Source: Telmatactis stephensoni
Lineage: Eukaryota; Cnidaria; Anthozoa; Actiniaria; Isophelliidae
Assembly (NCBI GenBank): GCA_029948255.1
Contig: JALIZF010001940.1
Span: forward strand, 3,471,001 to 3,535,000
DNA length: 64,000 bases
Direction of reading: 5' to 3'
Positions 1 through 14,114 of this stretch are shown here, in pieces. Both the position numbers and the translations under genes were made by a program. The notes under the pieces are model-generated. The model searched no databases, was not told where the DNA came from, and saw only the letters and a program-made list of their open reading frames with translations. How positions within the stretch are numbered: position 1 is the stretch's first letter; the number at the start of each line of letters is the position of its first letter.

Positions 1-342
1 GTGTCATACGTAATGTCATCCATCTAAAAAAAAGCTTGGGCTTCCTGTGGTTTGTCGCTCCAGCTCAGGGTCCCCAGCTACAGCCAGCACTTTTAGACTT
101 TTGTCGTAGATTTTATTTGTTTTTATTTACTTTTATTAACAAAATTGAACGTTATCACTAGTTTTATTATCAAAATAATTTGCTTGGTTACGTTATTGGA
201 GTGAGTTAGCATTAAACTGGAGAGAACAAGTCTTTTGATAATTGACTTGACTGACAGGCAATTGAACATATATACTGATTGCCGAATAACTAACTTAATT
301 CTAACAGACGTGCATCAACACAGATCGCAGACAGACAAACAA

Positions 343-502
343 ACTTGGTAAATAAATGATGTAATTCTGAATAAAATATTTAGACAAATTTATACAAATT
401 CAAGATAAATGACTCAACCAGCATACCTGATGATGATCAATCGATCGAAAACGTTTGTCTAAATATTTTATTCAGAAATTTTTACATCATTTTATTTACC
501 AG
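343..502. repeat. Foldback element, ~46-bp arms
   Basis: The arm at about 343-390 (tggtaaataaatgatgta...) is repeated inverted at about 452-502, separated by ~60 bp. The arms differ by small indels. No gene was seen in 1-1000; the short open frames there lack support. Confidence 0.6.
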
Positions 503-1149
503 ATCATTTTAGGCGTGATGTTTTACAAACAAACTTAGAATTGGAGAGGATTTTGTGCCACTTCACTATAATGCGATTCGAAGCGACGCGCGCGTGTCGT
601 GCAAGCTGCATTTTTTTGTATCATAAGGATTAGAATTTTAAGCAGATCAAAGATCACATGATACGTAACATGACCTAGCCAAGCTTTTGTAGCGGCCCCT
701 TGTAGGAGATAAAGCCCGGTCTTCCCTCTCTTCAACTGCAGCTTGTAGCGCCATGGCGCCAATAGGGGAAGGGGCTGGGACTATTTCCCTTAACTCCTCT
801 GCCCTCCCCCTCCCCCTTAGCGCCAACTATGTAGGCTATTCTCCCGGCGGTACATTATTAGTGCTGAAATAAACTAAAGGCCCATCAATACGAGCAAATG
901 TTCTATGACAAACTTTCTATCACAATTTTTATATAACACATGCATTTGTGATATGAAATTGGCTCATGTAGACAGGAAATAGCCTTTTCAGTGTTATAGA
1001 ACATTTGCTTTTATGGAAAGGCTTTAATTTCGTGACTCCTTCTCAGAATTGTTCTGCAGCTTGTAAGAAAATGCTAATGAAGAATCTCTCCTATCACGAA
1101 CTCGGTTATCCCGAACACCCTCGTCAGGTGTGCTTGATGTACAAGGGGC

Positions 1150-1745
1150 TTGGTGAGTTCAAGAAAGCGGGGTTCTACTTTATCAATCATTTCCCTTGGG
1201 AGTTCAAGATAGTGGGGTTCTACTTTATCTATCATTTCCCTTGGGGGGTCAAGATAGTGGGGTTCTATACTGTATTTATCATTTCTCTTGGGAGTTCAAG
1301 ATAGTGGGGTTCTATACTGTATTTATCATTTCTCTTGGGAGTTCAAGATAGTGGGGTTCTATACTGTATTTATCATTTCTCTTGGGAGTTCAAGATAGTG
1401 GGGTTCTATACTGTATTTATCATTTCTCTTGGGAGGTCAAGATAGTGGGGTTCTATATACTGTATTTATCATTTCTCTTGGGAGTTCAAGATAGTGGGGT
1501 TCTACTGTATTTATCATTTCACTTGGGAGTTCAAGATAGTGGGGTTCTACTGTATTTATCATTTCCCTTGGGAGGTCAAGATAGTGGGGTTCTATACTGT
1601 ATTTATCATTTCTCTTGGGAGTTCAAGATAGTGGGGTTCTACGTACTGTATTTATCATTTCATTGGGAGTTCAAGATAGTGGGGTTCTACTGTATATTTA
1701 TCGTTTCTCTTGGGAGTTCGAGATAGTGGGGGTTCTAGTCTGTAT
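1150..1745. repeat. Minisatellite, ~12 copies of a 43-50 bp unit
   Basis: Tandem units share the cores ttgggagttcaagatagtgg and ggttctatactgtattta, with small length differences between copies. Outer copies are more diverged. The unit resembles the ends of the mobile element at 47586-47771 (gttcgagatagtggggg). Open frames here are by-products of the repeat. Confidence 0.9.
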
Positions 1746-2602
1746 TTATAAGACGATTCCTAGGGATTTCGATACTGTGGAGTTCTCTAGTGAATTTCTA
1801 TCTAAATCTATTCATTATCAGTGGTTATTTTGGTACTTGATACAGTGATTGTTGAAAAGGAGCCAGTTCCACTTTCTTGAACTGATTGTTCCTCGACTGT
1901 ACGGTGTCTGCAAATATAAAATAAGGCTAATTGTAATAACGTTTACTCGGGCTACGGGAAACCCGAGTAATAAAACTTCCTTGCAATGGCCAATAGCCAT
2001 CTGGGTAATTTTACATATTTGTTCGTTTGACGACCCCAACAAAGATCTAGACTCGTTCTACCATAGGTAACGACAACGGCACGGTCTCGACACTGTGGCG
2101 GTCACAGCACGGCGCTGTACGTTTCACACTCACATACGAGCAGCACTATGAATACTATAATGGAAATAAAACGTTTTCTTTATAGCTGTTATTGCAGGTG
2201 AGCCCGCAGTGAGATAATCTTTTGTTTTAAGAATCACTCAAGCGAGGCTATGGGGTCAATACATGCATATTAATGGTTCATTTCCATGTTTCCGTAATAT
2301 GCAGTTATTACTGATTGCTTGGTTTGATATGACATCATTTTCAGTCTTTATTAATTATTAATTTTTATCAGCTGAAAAACAAGTTTTCAATAGAATATTA
2401 TTTGGTTGAGAGCACATGGTGGTCAATGTTTGACCACTTTTTGTGGCAGATAATGAGATTCAACAGCTGTTTGAAACCCAGCAATAAGCGGAAGACAAAA
2501 CAAAAGAATTTCAATGTCCTGAGAACTGGAAACCTTTTGTTTTGCCCTTCAAATTGACCTGCATTCCGACGTGGTGCAAGGGGCCTATTAACAACATTAA
2601 AC
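1746..2602. other. 3' flank of the F-E-x-G gene, no other gene seen
   Basis: AT-rich non-coding DNA. A GC-rich patch at about 2060-2145 resembles, in inverted orientation, the patch at 43490-43565 and may be a dispersed repeat. Confidence 0.4.
2347..2352 (-). promoter_or_regulatory. Candidate polyadenylation signal, F-E-x-G repeat gene
   Basis: AATAAA on the minus strand about 250 nt beyond the TAA at 2605-2603. It is a reasonable 3' end if the terminal exon is not spliced further. Confidence 0.35.
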
Positions 2603-5600
2603 TTACGTTGGCATGGCGCCAGGTTTGGCCTCTGTTGTGACATATCTTCCTGGTTCTTCATCTCTGGGGGCTTGCACATAATGTGGTCTCATGGTTTCAG
2701 GAAACTCTTCTTCATCGATGTACTTCTTTGGTTGAGTCTGATAAAAGCCTTGTTCTATCAATCTAGTTTTCTCCAGCGCTCCAGAACCACGTGGGAGTTC
2801 TTCTTCGTCGATAGTCTTCTTTTGCGGCGCCTGGACAAATGCTCCATGTTCAAAGAATTTTCTTCTATCGCTGGCTGCTCCGTGAGTACTGGAGAGCTCC
2901 TCTCTAAGGGCTTTTTTCTCGGGAGATTCTTCGGGTTCCGCCTCAACTCTGTTTAAAAAATATCGCCAAACTTTATAAAAACCAAATGCGAGATTTGCCG
3001 CGCATCTTCAGCTTCCGCTGGTGGCGAATTCACGTTAGGCGGTTAAAGGCTTTCTGTGCGAGCACCCTAGCTGTTCTCGTGCAGTTCTAAAAATAGCCTG
3101 ACATGCACGCTTCAGTCCCGCTTGATATGCTGTCTTGATGATATTATTGTAATAAAAGTATGTCAACAAACAACTGACACTAACCTTGAGGAATATGTTG
3201 ACTGGATTTCTGGTTCGTCGTGGTACTCTTCACCATTCCTGTCTGCCGCCATCTTTCGTGCAGTCATGGAACCATGGAATTTTTCTTGCTCAATGTATCT
3301 AGTAGTCTTGGTTTCCATACGGCCTTCTTCAAACATTTTACGCGTATTTGCAGCACCTTTGGCATAGGCCAGTTCTTCATCGTCGTCGATGGTCTTCTTC
3401 CTTTCTTGTGACTGAAAACCCATTTCGAATTGTCTCTTACGCTCATCGGCAGCTCCTCTGGCAGATGCGAGCTCTTCTTCGGCGATTGTGGTTTTCCTTG
3501 TCTCGTGTTCCAGAATTCCTTGCTCAAACATTCGTTTCTTTTCTTCGGCTCCTCTAGCAAAGGCGAGTTCTTCATCTTTATCAATTGTCCTCTCAGTTCT
3601 GTTGTCTATTATGCCTTGCTCAAACCGTTTCTTCGTTTCTCCCGCAGTTCCTCTAGCAAAAGCAAGTTCTTGTTCTTCGTCAATTGTTCTTCTTGTTTGA
3701 TGTTCTTCAATCCCTGCTTCAAACCTTTTCCTTGTTTCACCAGCAGCCCCTCTAGTATAAGCAAGCTCTTCATCCTTGTCTATCGTTCTTGTCGTCTGGT
3801 GCTCTGTGAGACCTTGTTCAAATCTTCTTCTCGTTTCGTCAGCAGTTCCTCGTGCAAGCTCAAGTTCACCCTCGTCGTACGCTGTCTTTTTTGGAGCTTT
3901 TATATACGCACCTTGTTCAATTAACTTCTTTTTCTCGCGAGCTGCCCCAGTGGTAGTAGGAAGCTCCTCATCTTCAATGGTCTTGTGGGGTTCATGGATG
4001 TAATGTCCGCTGTCAATCAAACGCTTTGTCTCGGATGCAATTCCAGACGATACTGGAAGCTCTTCTTCGTCGATCGTCTTCTTGAGTTGTTTTTTATACA
4101 TTCCTTGTTCGAAGTAACTTTGGGTGCTTTTGGCTTTTCCAGCAGATACAGACAAGTCTTCTTCGTCGATGGTTTTTCTTGCTTGTCTGTTCACCTGTCC
4201 ACTTTCATACAATGTCTTCTTGTCCTTGGCGCTCCCTATATTTGGAAGAGTCACAAGTTAACAAGATACAGGTCGCAAGTTACATTTATTAAAAGATCCT
4301 ACAGGGGTGGGTCCAAGATCATCCTTCAAGGGAGGATGCAACGTTGTAGAAATCGAAAACCAGCAAGATGATGCAGACGATATTTTGTGGGTGGCATGGT
4401 TGGCCTAGTGGTGAGAGCGCTGGCCTTTCACCACTGTGGTCCGGGTTCGAGTCCCAGCTCGAGCGCCTGGATCATATGTGAACTGAGTTTGTTTGATGTG
4501 TTGTTCTCTACCATGCCACGAGGGATTTTTTCTCCCAGTTCTCCAGTTTTTCCTCCCTCAGCAAAAACCAACATGTGAGTCGAGTGATTATTTGCAAAAT
4601 ATTTCATGTATAGGTAGTGTGTGTGTGTGAGCTAGTACAGTGTCCCCCAATTAGTGCGCAAGCACTAGAAGACTTGGACACTTAAACAAACAGTTATTTA
4701 TTTTATTTATTATTTAATTGTATCGAGAAGAAAAGGGCCTAAAGTCGTCTCAACAGGAGGCGAGAAGATGCAGAGGATATTTTGGAAAAGTATCGAGAAG
4801 AAATGGGCCTTAAGCCGTCCCAGGAGGAGATGCTCACCCCCTGCATCCCTCCCCTAAATCCGCCCCCTGCATGCCTTTGTACAGCTTTACCTGGCGTAGT
4901 TGGAAGCTCTTCACTGTCTATCGTCCTGTACTTGTGCGTCTCAAGTTCACCGGTTTCAAACTGTCGCCTGTGCAGAGGAATGAAATTACTATATGAAACT
5001 AACTAAAACTAGTTGCAGGTTAAAGAGGCTTGTACTTAAAAGTTTGATTGCACGATAGAATTTTCTAGTGACATCACAAGACCCTTTGCATAAAGCTACT
5101 AATAATATGCATATACACCCTTTGCCTCGCTTTGGCTCAGTAAAAGAACCACCTAACCATACCATCCATTGTTTAGCTGATCGAAAGTGCGGCGAGAGGT
5201 GTATCTGCATATGTATTATGCAAAGGGTCTACGGATTCTTTTATCTTGCGTCTTTTTTAACCCCTCCCCCTAGCTTTTGAATGCTGTGTGATCATTTGGT
5301 AAAATCCTGTTGCGGCTTTTCAACCAGATACCAATTTAAGTCCCCCACACACAAATCAAATTTTCCAGTAACGTTTTCTTAAACGTAACGTAATTACTGC
5401 AGACGTTACGTAACGTCATTACTGTAGACGTAACGTCATTACTGCAGACATAACGTAGCGTAATTACTGCAGACGTAACGTAAAGTTATTACTGCAGACG
5501 TAACGTAACTGCAGACGTCGCTGAAAAAATTGCACGTGCATAATTTTGTCCAAATTGTGCAACAAGTTCGACAAAGATTGTAGGTCAAACACGCACCTTG

Positions 5601-8600
5601 CCTCCGATGCTTTCCCCACTGTCGCCTTTATCTCCTCATCTACCAGTTTGCCAGGTTTATTGTCGGGTTCATCAACATCATCAAATCGGTGTGGATCTTG
5701 AAGCGCTTGGGAAATCATCTCCATCTCCTGTTCAATGTCTGTCTGTCGTTTAATCTCGGTTTTGGCGGTTGCTGCTTGATAGGCGGCTTTGGATGCGGAG
5801 GCAGCCCCATGGACTGTTGAAAGGTCTTCTCTCCATGTAGCTGGTGAACCCTCTGCGTGAGGGACTTCACCACGCTCGAATCTTGCGCGTGTGCCTCGCG
5901 CGAGCCCAGCTTCAGGCAGATTTTCCTCTTCTTCGACTTCTTTAGTGTATGTCATCTCGACTCCATGTTCGAACATTGATCTTGCAGCACTTGATGTTCC
6001 TGTAATGTTACCATGGAAAATAAATACATAGTGTTACCAAGGAAAGAAAACAAGTGTTACCATGGAAACTTGAAATAAATAAAGTTACCATGGAAACAAA
6101 AAATATCGAAAGGTTTCACATAATCATGACGTCACCAAATACGTGCATGTAGTAAGCACACACGTCAATGCAAAACTGACAGGTTTGATGACGTCATCAA
6201 ATATGTGTATAAAGTGCGTAAGTTTCAACGGACGTGCAAAATGACGTTTCAATACGTATGACGTAGAAAATGACGTCGAAAATAACGTCATGAATCAATG
6301 CATTGGGCGTACGATAATTAGGAGTTTTGAGTTAAGTTGAGGTGGTCATCTTGAATCGGACAGTAAATCGAAATGCAAGATGTTAGTAGCGTCAGTATAT
6401 CGTCTCGTGCATGTTACCGTGATTGTAACTGGTCAGCGGTCCGCTTTTCTGAAGCATGTGCAACATTATCGGTCAGTGAGGAAAACTCTTCCTTGTCCGT
6501 TTCTAAACTAAAATAAAGCCATTTGACATTTCGTTGACTTTAACAACGAGTAAAGTATTTTAGTTTATACTGTTTTCAGTGCGCTTTTCTTTTTTTATTA
6601 AAACTTCGTAGTAAACTCTTCAGTTATAACTTCATTGATCACCCTGTGATCAAATTCTCATTATTCCTTTGGGTACCCTGTGTTTTTAGCTTCTCATATT
6701 TATCTATTTAAAACAGTGTAGTTCTGACTTGGTTGGGAATTAGTTTACGAAAGGAACAATGTGGGTACGTCCAAATAAACTTCAAATGTTAACTGAATTA
6801 CTTGGGTGATATTAAGAAACATTGTTTGTTGATGTTTCATCCACGTTCGGTCGATCGTAGCGGTAAAGGGCGGTAACATTCCCAATTTCTCAGCATTTAA
6901 GAATCGAGAACAACATTGTGGACTAGGAGAACGACATCCCAGCTGAATACAATCTACACACGTCCCACAGAATCCGCGTTGGGACATCAAACGACCATGG
7001 TTTACCTAAAAGTTACAACAATAGGGTACATTCCCCCTCATTCCCCCTCCCAGCTCGTGGATCCAGAAACCAACCTGGCGTTGGTGTGTAGCTGAGACGT
7101 TTTTCTCGCTCTTCTTCACGCGAATATTCACCGGATTCGTAACGTCTCCGTATCGAGTTCGCGGCGGCTGTGTTGACTAATTCTTCAAGCTCATCCTTCT
7201 CGGGACTATCTTCCGACTGATAAACGTGTCCTGTAAGAGGCATTAGTTGAATAGAGGCTTGGTTAATCATCAAGAGTTACGTGAGGTTAAAGTACGACGT
7301 GCAGATTGCCGTTTATGCGCGCGCATTACGGAATTCACCGCGCGTTTGTCAGCTGCTAAAAAGATGCATCTCTCCGCTCGCACCCTTCTTGTCTTTCCAC
7401 GGACCAAAAAGAGACTACTAACGTTTCCGTTCCGTATCTCATGTTTATGTTCAAACGTTGCGTTTCTTCTGCCAAAACCGCACTCTTTCACATGGACCGC
7501 GGAGATGGTATTTAGTTTAGTCCCAAAATATTTCTCGAGAGCATTATGTATATCAGAAAAATATTCACCATCTGCAAATGAGAAGTATCTGAAATTACCT
7601 ACCCCCCTCCCCCAATCAAGAGTTCCCTAGGCCTTCGCGGTTTGTGTTTAACATACTTATTCAATCAAGAAAAAAGTAAGCTTTCCATTCACAGGAATTA
7701 TTTTACTATGAATCACAAAGAACTTCTTAAAAGCCCTTAGATCAAGTGTTTCACCAAATATTTGTCGCTCAAAAGATTTGCGTTTGAAGCATTCGTACTG
7801 CGTGTGTGCGTAAACGTAAGTGTTTCAATGACCGAATGTCTGAGCCACGTTATATAGGTTTTAATGCACCAACGGAGTTACGTTTACGTGAACAAGTGCT
7901 GCGTTTACGCCAGAATGTTTGAGCCATGTTCGAATCTTTGTAATGAATGTGGCCAGTTGTAATGAATATGTCTGGTTCTTAACTTTAATCTTCATTCAGT
8001 CCCTCCTGCGGTACGTAAAATTCAGTTCCTTCTTGGCTGCGCTACGAGTGTAACGTAAATCTCCGATTTAACGCGCGAGAACACACCTTGATTAAAGTTT
8101 GTAGTATGAGTTGTTTTTGCTTAAAATTAATTCATGCTAGATGTATGTACGAAGCCTGTTAGTACGTATAAAGTTACGAATCAGACAAACTACGAACGTA
8201 TAAGATATATTTACTCAACATATTCACAACAAGTTTACGACCACAGGTATCCCGAGTAACTACCCCTAGCATACAAGTTCTGGTATGGGAGATTGGGGGG
8301 AGGAGATTCAAGAAATGGGCGTGTTCATTAACATTTGGTATCCCGAGTAACTATCAATAAAAACGTTCGGGTGATAGGGAAAGGTGGAACAGGTATATTC
8401 AGTTTGGTATACCAAGGAGACTTGGACTTTGCCTACTAGTAATCCCGAGTAACTAGCACTAAACTTGCTTTTGTGGTGTGGGAAGGAGAGATGAACTGGG
8501 CTGGGAGTGGGGTTAAGATGTTCGGTTTTAAAACAATTCCATCTTTGGTCCTCAGAGTCAGTCACTGGGGATATCCTAGGTACGGGGTCTAATCTGTTTC

Positions 8601-11600
8601 AATCTTCTCCTCCGATTACGTACTCAAAACTGGCAAATCTGTTTTTGTTGTTGTTGTTGTTGTTGTTGTTTGTTTTCAGCGAAAATCGTTGCGTCACGAC
8701 TGTATTTTTACAACTTCGGTTAGAATTTTGTCTTAATTTTCTGACCCGTTAATCATACTTGGTGCCGGGGCGAAGCTTATTTCATATCGACCAATGATTG
8801 AATGAATCCATTACCCAAGGATGATAGACTGATCAGGAAAGACAAAAAACTAACGGGAGTTAGAAAAAATACATGTCGCGATGCAACAATTTTTGCTGTA
8901 AAAAGGGGTCATGCGCAAGAAAGCAAACGGAGAAATAATCAAGTAAAAAACAAGCAAGTAAGAACACAAACAAGCAAAAACATAGGCAATTAAACACATA
9001 ACAAACAAACAAACAAATAGACAAACAAACAAACAAAAAAGTAAGCAATAAAAACAAGAAAGCAAGCAAGCAAGCAAGCAAGCAATCGCCCATTTACTTA
9101 CGTGACCAAGCCCTACCTGCTTCAAACATGGCTTTGGTCTTGGACGCAGTCCCCTCCTCTGGTCTACTATCATCGTCATCGCCGCGCGATGACGTCACAT
9201 TGCTCACCAGTCCCCTCTCAAATAGCTGACGTTGTTTTGAGGCAGCACCTTTCTCTGGAAGAGCTTCCTCTTCCTCTTCTTCTTTGACTATGGTTGCATT
9301 TCTGGCTTGTCCTTGTTCGAACATGGCTTTTGTGCTGACCGCGGTGCCTGAAGCGGGCTTGTATTCGTCCTGAGGATTTTTTGGATGGGTTGAGTTATAA
9401 TTTTTTATCATTATAAATATCAAAGGTACTTTGGAAAATTGTTGTCATTCGTTTTTTGTTGGCACGATGTGTAATTCCTAGTGTTTTTGTACATTACTTG
9501 CTATAGTGCCTTTGTTATTGGATCCCCCAACCCCACAACCCGCCCCCAACCCCTCATCCCCACCCCCACCCCCACCGCCACCACGATAAGGTGATCTGTC
9601 CGATTGAGTTGACTGTCAGCAAGATCCCTTGCGCGCCTCAAATCCAAGCGTGCCAACAATGTTGGCAGTAGTTGTAGCTACAATTTTTAAATCAATCGGT
9701 CTGTCTTGTACTATATTAGAAGCTATATACTGATTGGTAAAGTGGTCGGACAAAGAGCTCGTGGGTATGTGCGACGTAATTGCATGAGCGAGCCGTAATA
9801 TAAGTACAAATGAATGTTCTTTCGCTTGCGTCGTCTGTGCACCGTCGTGTCACCATGAGGTCATCAAAGATTGAGTTTTTTTGTTAACAGAATAGTCAGA
9901 TGCTATCATGGCACTGTCGTGGCGCCTCCATGCATGGTTCCGTCGTGGTGTCTTTGCGGCATCATTTTAATTGGTTGCGTAGTGGCCGTAACGTTTGTCT
10001 TGGCACCGTCGTGGTGTCTTTGCGGGATTACCGTGGTTACGTAGTGGCCGTAATGTTTGTCGTGGCATCGTCGTGGTTATAAAGGGGCCGAGCACCAGTT
10101 TTAACTCAACTCTTGATGTTTTGGAGGTTATTGAAAATTTAGGAGTTAAACAATATGCGAAACCTTATAAACATGCTACTGGGCTAAACTCAAATCCTAC
10201 AATAATAAACGACAAATCCAGTGACGTCGACACTTATAGACAGCCACACACTCAGGACTAGCTGTTGCTGTCCACTATAGAATTAAAGGGGTGCCTGAGC
10301 GAGACTTAACGCACAGGCAAATAATTCCAAAGGTATATACCCATTTAGGGTAATAATAGGGGGTCAGGGATCGTTTATATACTGAGACGTTAAAAACACG
10401 CTGGATCATCTAACACAGAAGTGATGTTAAATGTGTAATTGCTTACTTCGTCGTATTCCCTTCTCGACTCAACATTGTGAACTTGATTTTCTTCAAAAGC
10501 TTTTCGTGTTGAAGAAGCAACTCCACCATGGATTTTACCTAAGTCTTCGTCTTCATAGCGAGTGTAGCTCTCTTCACGGTGCTGGATGGCTGCTTTAGCT
10601 TGAGATGCTACCCCAGCCTAGATTAATAGACAGTGCTTTGTCAGCCAACACAGAATAATCAGGAAGGAAGGAAAGAAATTATACAAGAGAAAGGAACTGA
10701 GAAAGAATAAGGAAGGAAAGAAAGAAGGAAGGAAGGAAGGACGGAGGGAAGGAAAGAAGAAGGAACGCAAGGACGAAACGAAGCAAGGGAGGAAGAAAGA
10801 AACAAATTAAGGAACGACGGGACGAAGGGACGAAGAAAATAGGGAACGAAGAAAATAGGGAACGAAGAAAATAGGGAACGAAGAAAATAGGGAACGAAGG
10901 AACGAAGGAACGAAGGAACGAAGGAACGAAGGAACGAAGGAACGAAGGAACGAAGGAACGAAGGAACGAAGGAACGAAGGAACAAAAGAAATAAGGAACT
11001 AAGGAACTAAGGAACTAAGGAACTAAGGAATTGAACTAAGGAAAGAAGGAAGGAGGGAAAGAAGAAGGAAAGGAAGGAAGCAAGGAAACAAGGAAGCAAG
11101 GAAGAGCACAACAAATACCTCTGGCAGGTCATCCATCTGACTTCGTTCAACAGTAGTACGGGAGACCATTCCACTCTCAAACTTCCTTAGGCTGTCTTTC
11201 GTCACACCTTCTGACACCATAACCAGATCTGGTGTAAATTTTTCTGTCTCAGTCATGATTCGACTCTCAAAAAGCTGTTTGCCACGTTTTGCACTGCCTC
11301 GTCGGGGAAGTTCGTCGATTGCAATTTTACCTTGGTCTACTAGTTCGCTGCAAAAACAAATAGTTTAAATCAATTAAATAAGGGAAAAGAAATCTTATGA
11401 TTGATATTCATTTATCCTTTTGTATTAAAGAATTCGACTACTTCATTAACACTTTATTAAATTTGCACATATATTCACTTGATCATCAATACATTCATAT
11501 TCTCATATCCTTCATTTATTCTTCATTCACTCATTCAGTCAAACAGGCAGGCAGGCAGTAAGTCAGTCGATCAGTCAGTCAGTCAGTCAGTCAGTCAGTC

Positions 11601-11677
11601 AGTCAGTCAGTCAGTCAGTCAGTCAGTCAGTCAGTCAGTCAGTCAGTCAGTCGGTCGGTCGGTCGGTCGGTCAGTCA

Positions 11678-11728
<51 letters not shown>

Positions 11729-11729
11729 G

Positions 11730-11764
<35 letters not shown>

Positions 11765-13742
11765 GGTCAGTGAATGCCTTTGAATCATCCATGAACGGTG
11801 TTATTCATATATTCTGTAAGTCATTTTATTTTTGTCCATCCATAAATACTCGATATTCGCTAAACAAAATCTAACACTTCCGGTATAGCATTTTTATAGC
11901 ATTTTTTACTTAAAAGTAATTTTAGAAATATTTGGCCACATTGCTTTAATACTTAATACTATTTTCCACAAAACAGCTGGTCAAATGTAATAACTTTTCT
12001 CATAAAACAATTGCAACAAGATACTTAATGTACATTATGTAGAGTTAGGGGTTGGTGGGGCTTGTGCATTTGTTGGCGAAAACAACGAAGATTAGTGGTC
12101 TCAAGGCGGTGTTCAGAACATCAGCGAGCATTCCAATGGCTGAAGTCATGATATTCGCATCTGATGAAACGTAAGAACTGTTTTGAAACCGAAATAGTTC
12201 GAAATAAAACTCTTTACATGCCTCGTTCTTTTTGATATTTTGATATAATTCATTTTTTGAAGTGGGGATTTTCTTGTTTGCTTAGGAAAATGTTTATTTT
12301 TTATTAAAAATCAAAGGATTGTATTTGAAAAAGGATTGAATTGAGGTAAAATTTAAGCAAATGAAACTGAACTCTATAATGAAAACGTCAACAACTGTTT
12401 CGTTGACATTTATATATACAGAAAATTTAATATCTATTAAAATTTACCTTTTTTGATTTCGCAAAAAATATACCGATATTCTACAGTGCGCGGTGAACCG
12501 ACAGTTATTTCTCGCTTAGTAAGAATATGCTTAGTAAGAATATATACTTCATTCTACGACAATTTAACGATAATAATATTATTTCCATATCTGATGTACT
12601 AGAATTCAAACTCTGAACTTGCACCGTTTATCACGATATACTATCGAATTCAATGCGCTGTTATCCTACGTTCCTTTGGAATAAACCTCAAATTTGAATT
12701 CATAATATCGTTTTATGAATACAGCTTTCCAAAAAATCGCTAAGTTCCTTATAAATTCCAGCCAATATTACACAATATGTGTACATAATATTGACAACAA
12801 CGGGCGTGAAGAGTAGAAATGTTTGAATAACTGAAGAAGGCCAAAGCGATTGTACACTTAGCAAGCTAACACTAATGTATTAGAATATTGTTCAGTAATT
12901 CTTCATTGTATACAATACCACAACAACAAATTTAAAGATCCAATTTTCAAAGATAAAGCTGTGGATTTAAAAATTAATTGTACCTTAACTTCGCTGTTAG
13001 ACTTGGCGAATTTATCAAAATATACGACCAAAAATACAACTTCCCGCCACCAACTCCCAAAACGCCTGACTCCAACACTTCATTCTATGACCATGCGCGC
13101 GCTGTGTTGTTTTGGTTTAGTCATTCTAAATATTCCGATATCTAACAGCGATTTACAATTACATTTTGAATAAATTTGAAAAAAAGCGAGGAAACGACCA
13201 ATTGACGCCTTCGTTTTTATGATGTTTAATTAGAAATATTGAAACACTCAGTTGAACCCGGCTCAATGTATATACATATTTTGTGGCAAAGGTGCTTTGT
13301 GATTACTGAGATAAAGTCAAATTTGAATAAAAGAATACTTACGTTCGTCTAGACATATAACAAAGTGAAAAATATGAACACGTGACAATGAAAGCAAAGG
13401 CTTAAGAGCGATTATGTGACTAATTTTTGGCTCATAGCCCTTGTATTGGGCGAGAGATCGCTTAATATTTGCCTACATATATTTATATATATTTTTTACG
13501 GTACACAAATAAGTACGATCGAGACCATGCAGATCGACACAAGCTACAATATCTTTGAAATTTTGGTTCACTAGTATATGTAAGTTTTGGAAAACTTGAA
13601 AAATTACATTTTGAGAAAACTCATTAAAGAGATTCTCCATCTTAGCACAATTTGACTGTAGGGATAAAATTGTTCAATTTTCTCATTCATCCATTCTTCC
13701 TTTCTTTGTTTCCTCCCTTTCTTTCTTTCCTAGCTTGCCGTT

Positions 13743-13773
<31 letters not shown>

Positions 13774-14078
13774 TTTCCTTCTTCTTTAATTCTTTCTTTC
13801 TTCCTTCCTTCCTTCCTTCCTTCCTTCCTTCTTCATTTCTTCTTCCTTCTTCCTTCCTTCTTTCTTTCTTTCATTCATTCATTCTTCCTTCATTTCTTTC
13901 CTGCCTTCCTTCTTCTTTTTCTTTCTTTCTTCCTTCCTTCCTTCCTTTCTTCTTCTCATTCTTTCTTTCTTTCTTTCTTTGTGTTTCTTTTTCCCTTCCC
14001 TTTTTACTTTCTTTCCTTTGTTTTTTTCAGTTCTCACCCCTTCGATTTCTTCCTTCCTTCATTCATTCCTTCCTTCCT

Positions 14079-14114
<36 letters not shown>

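Noticed and set aside
1005..1848. Repetitive open frames with GVQDSGVL units
   Set aside because: Arise from the 43-50 bp minisatellite; unit length is not a multiple of three and copies shift frame.
3430..3924. 164-residue plus-strand open frame
   Set aside because: Antisense of the 1051-nt repeat exon; Ser/Leu/Phe-rich composition mirrors the real frame.
4390..4460. tRNA gene
   Set aside because: tRNA-like promoter boxes only; followed by a SINE body.
2603..11347. Xin actin-binding repeat assignment
   Set aside because: Only the G..+..FE spacing is shared; the consensus residues of Xin repeats are absent.
11479..11874. QSVS-repeat open frame
   Set aside because: Translation of a (CAGT)n microsatellite in an intron.
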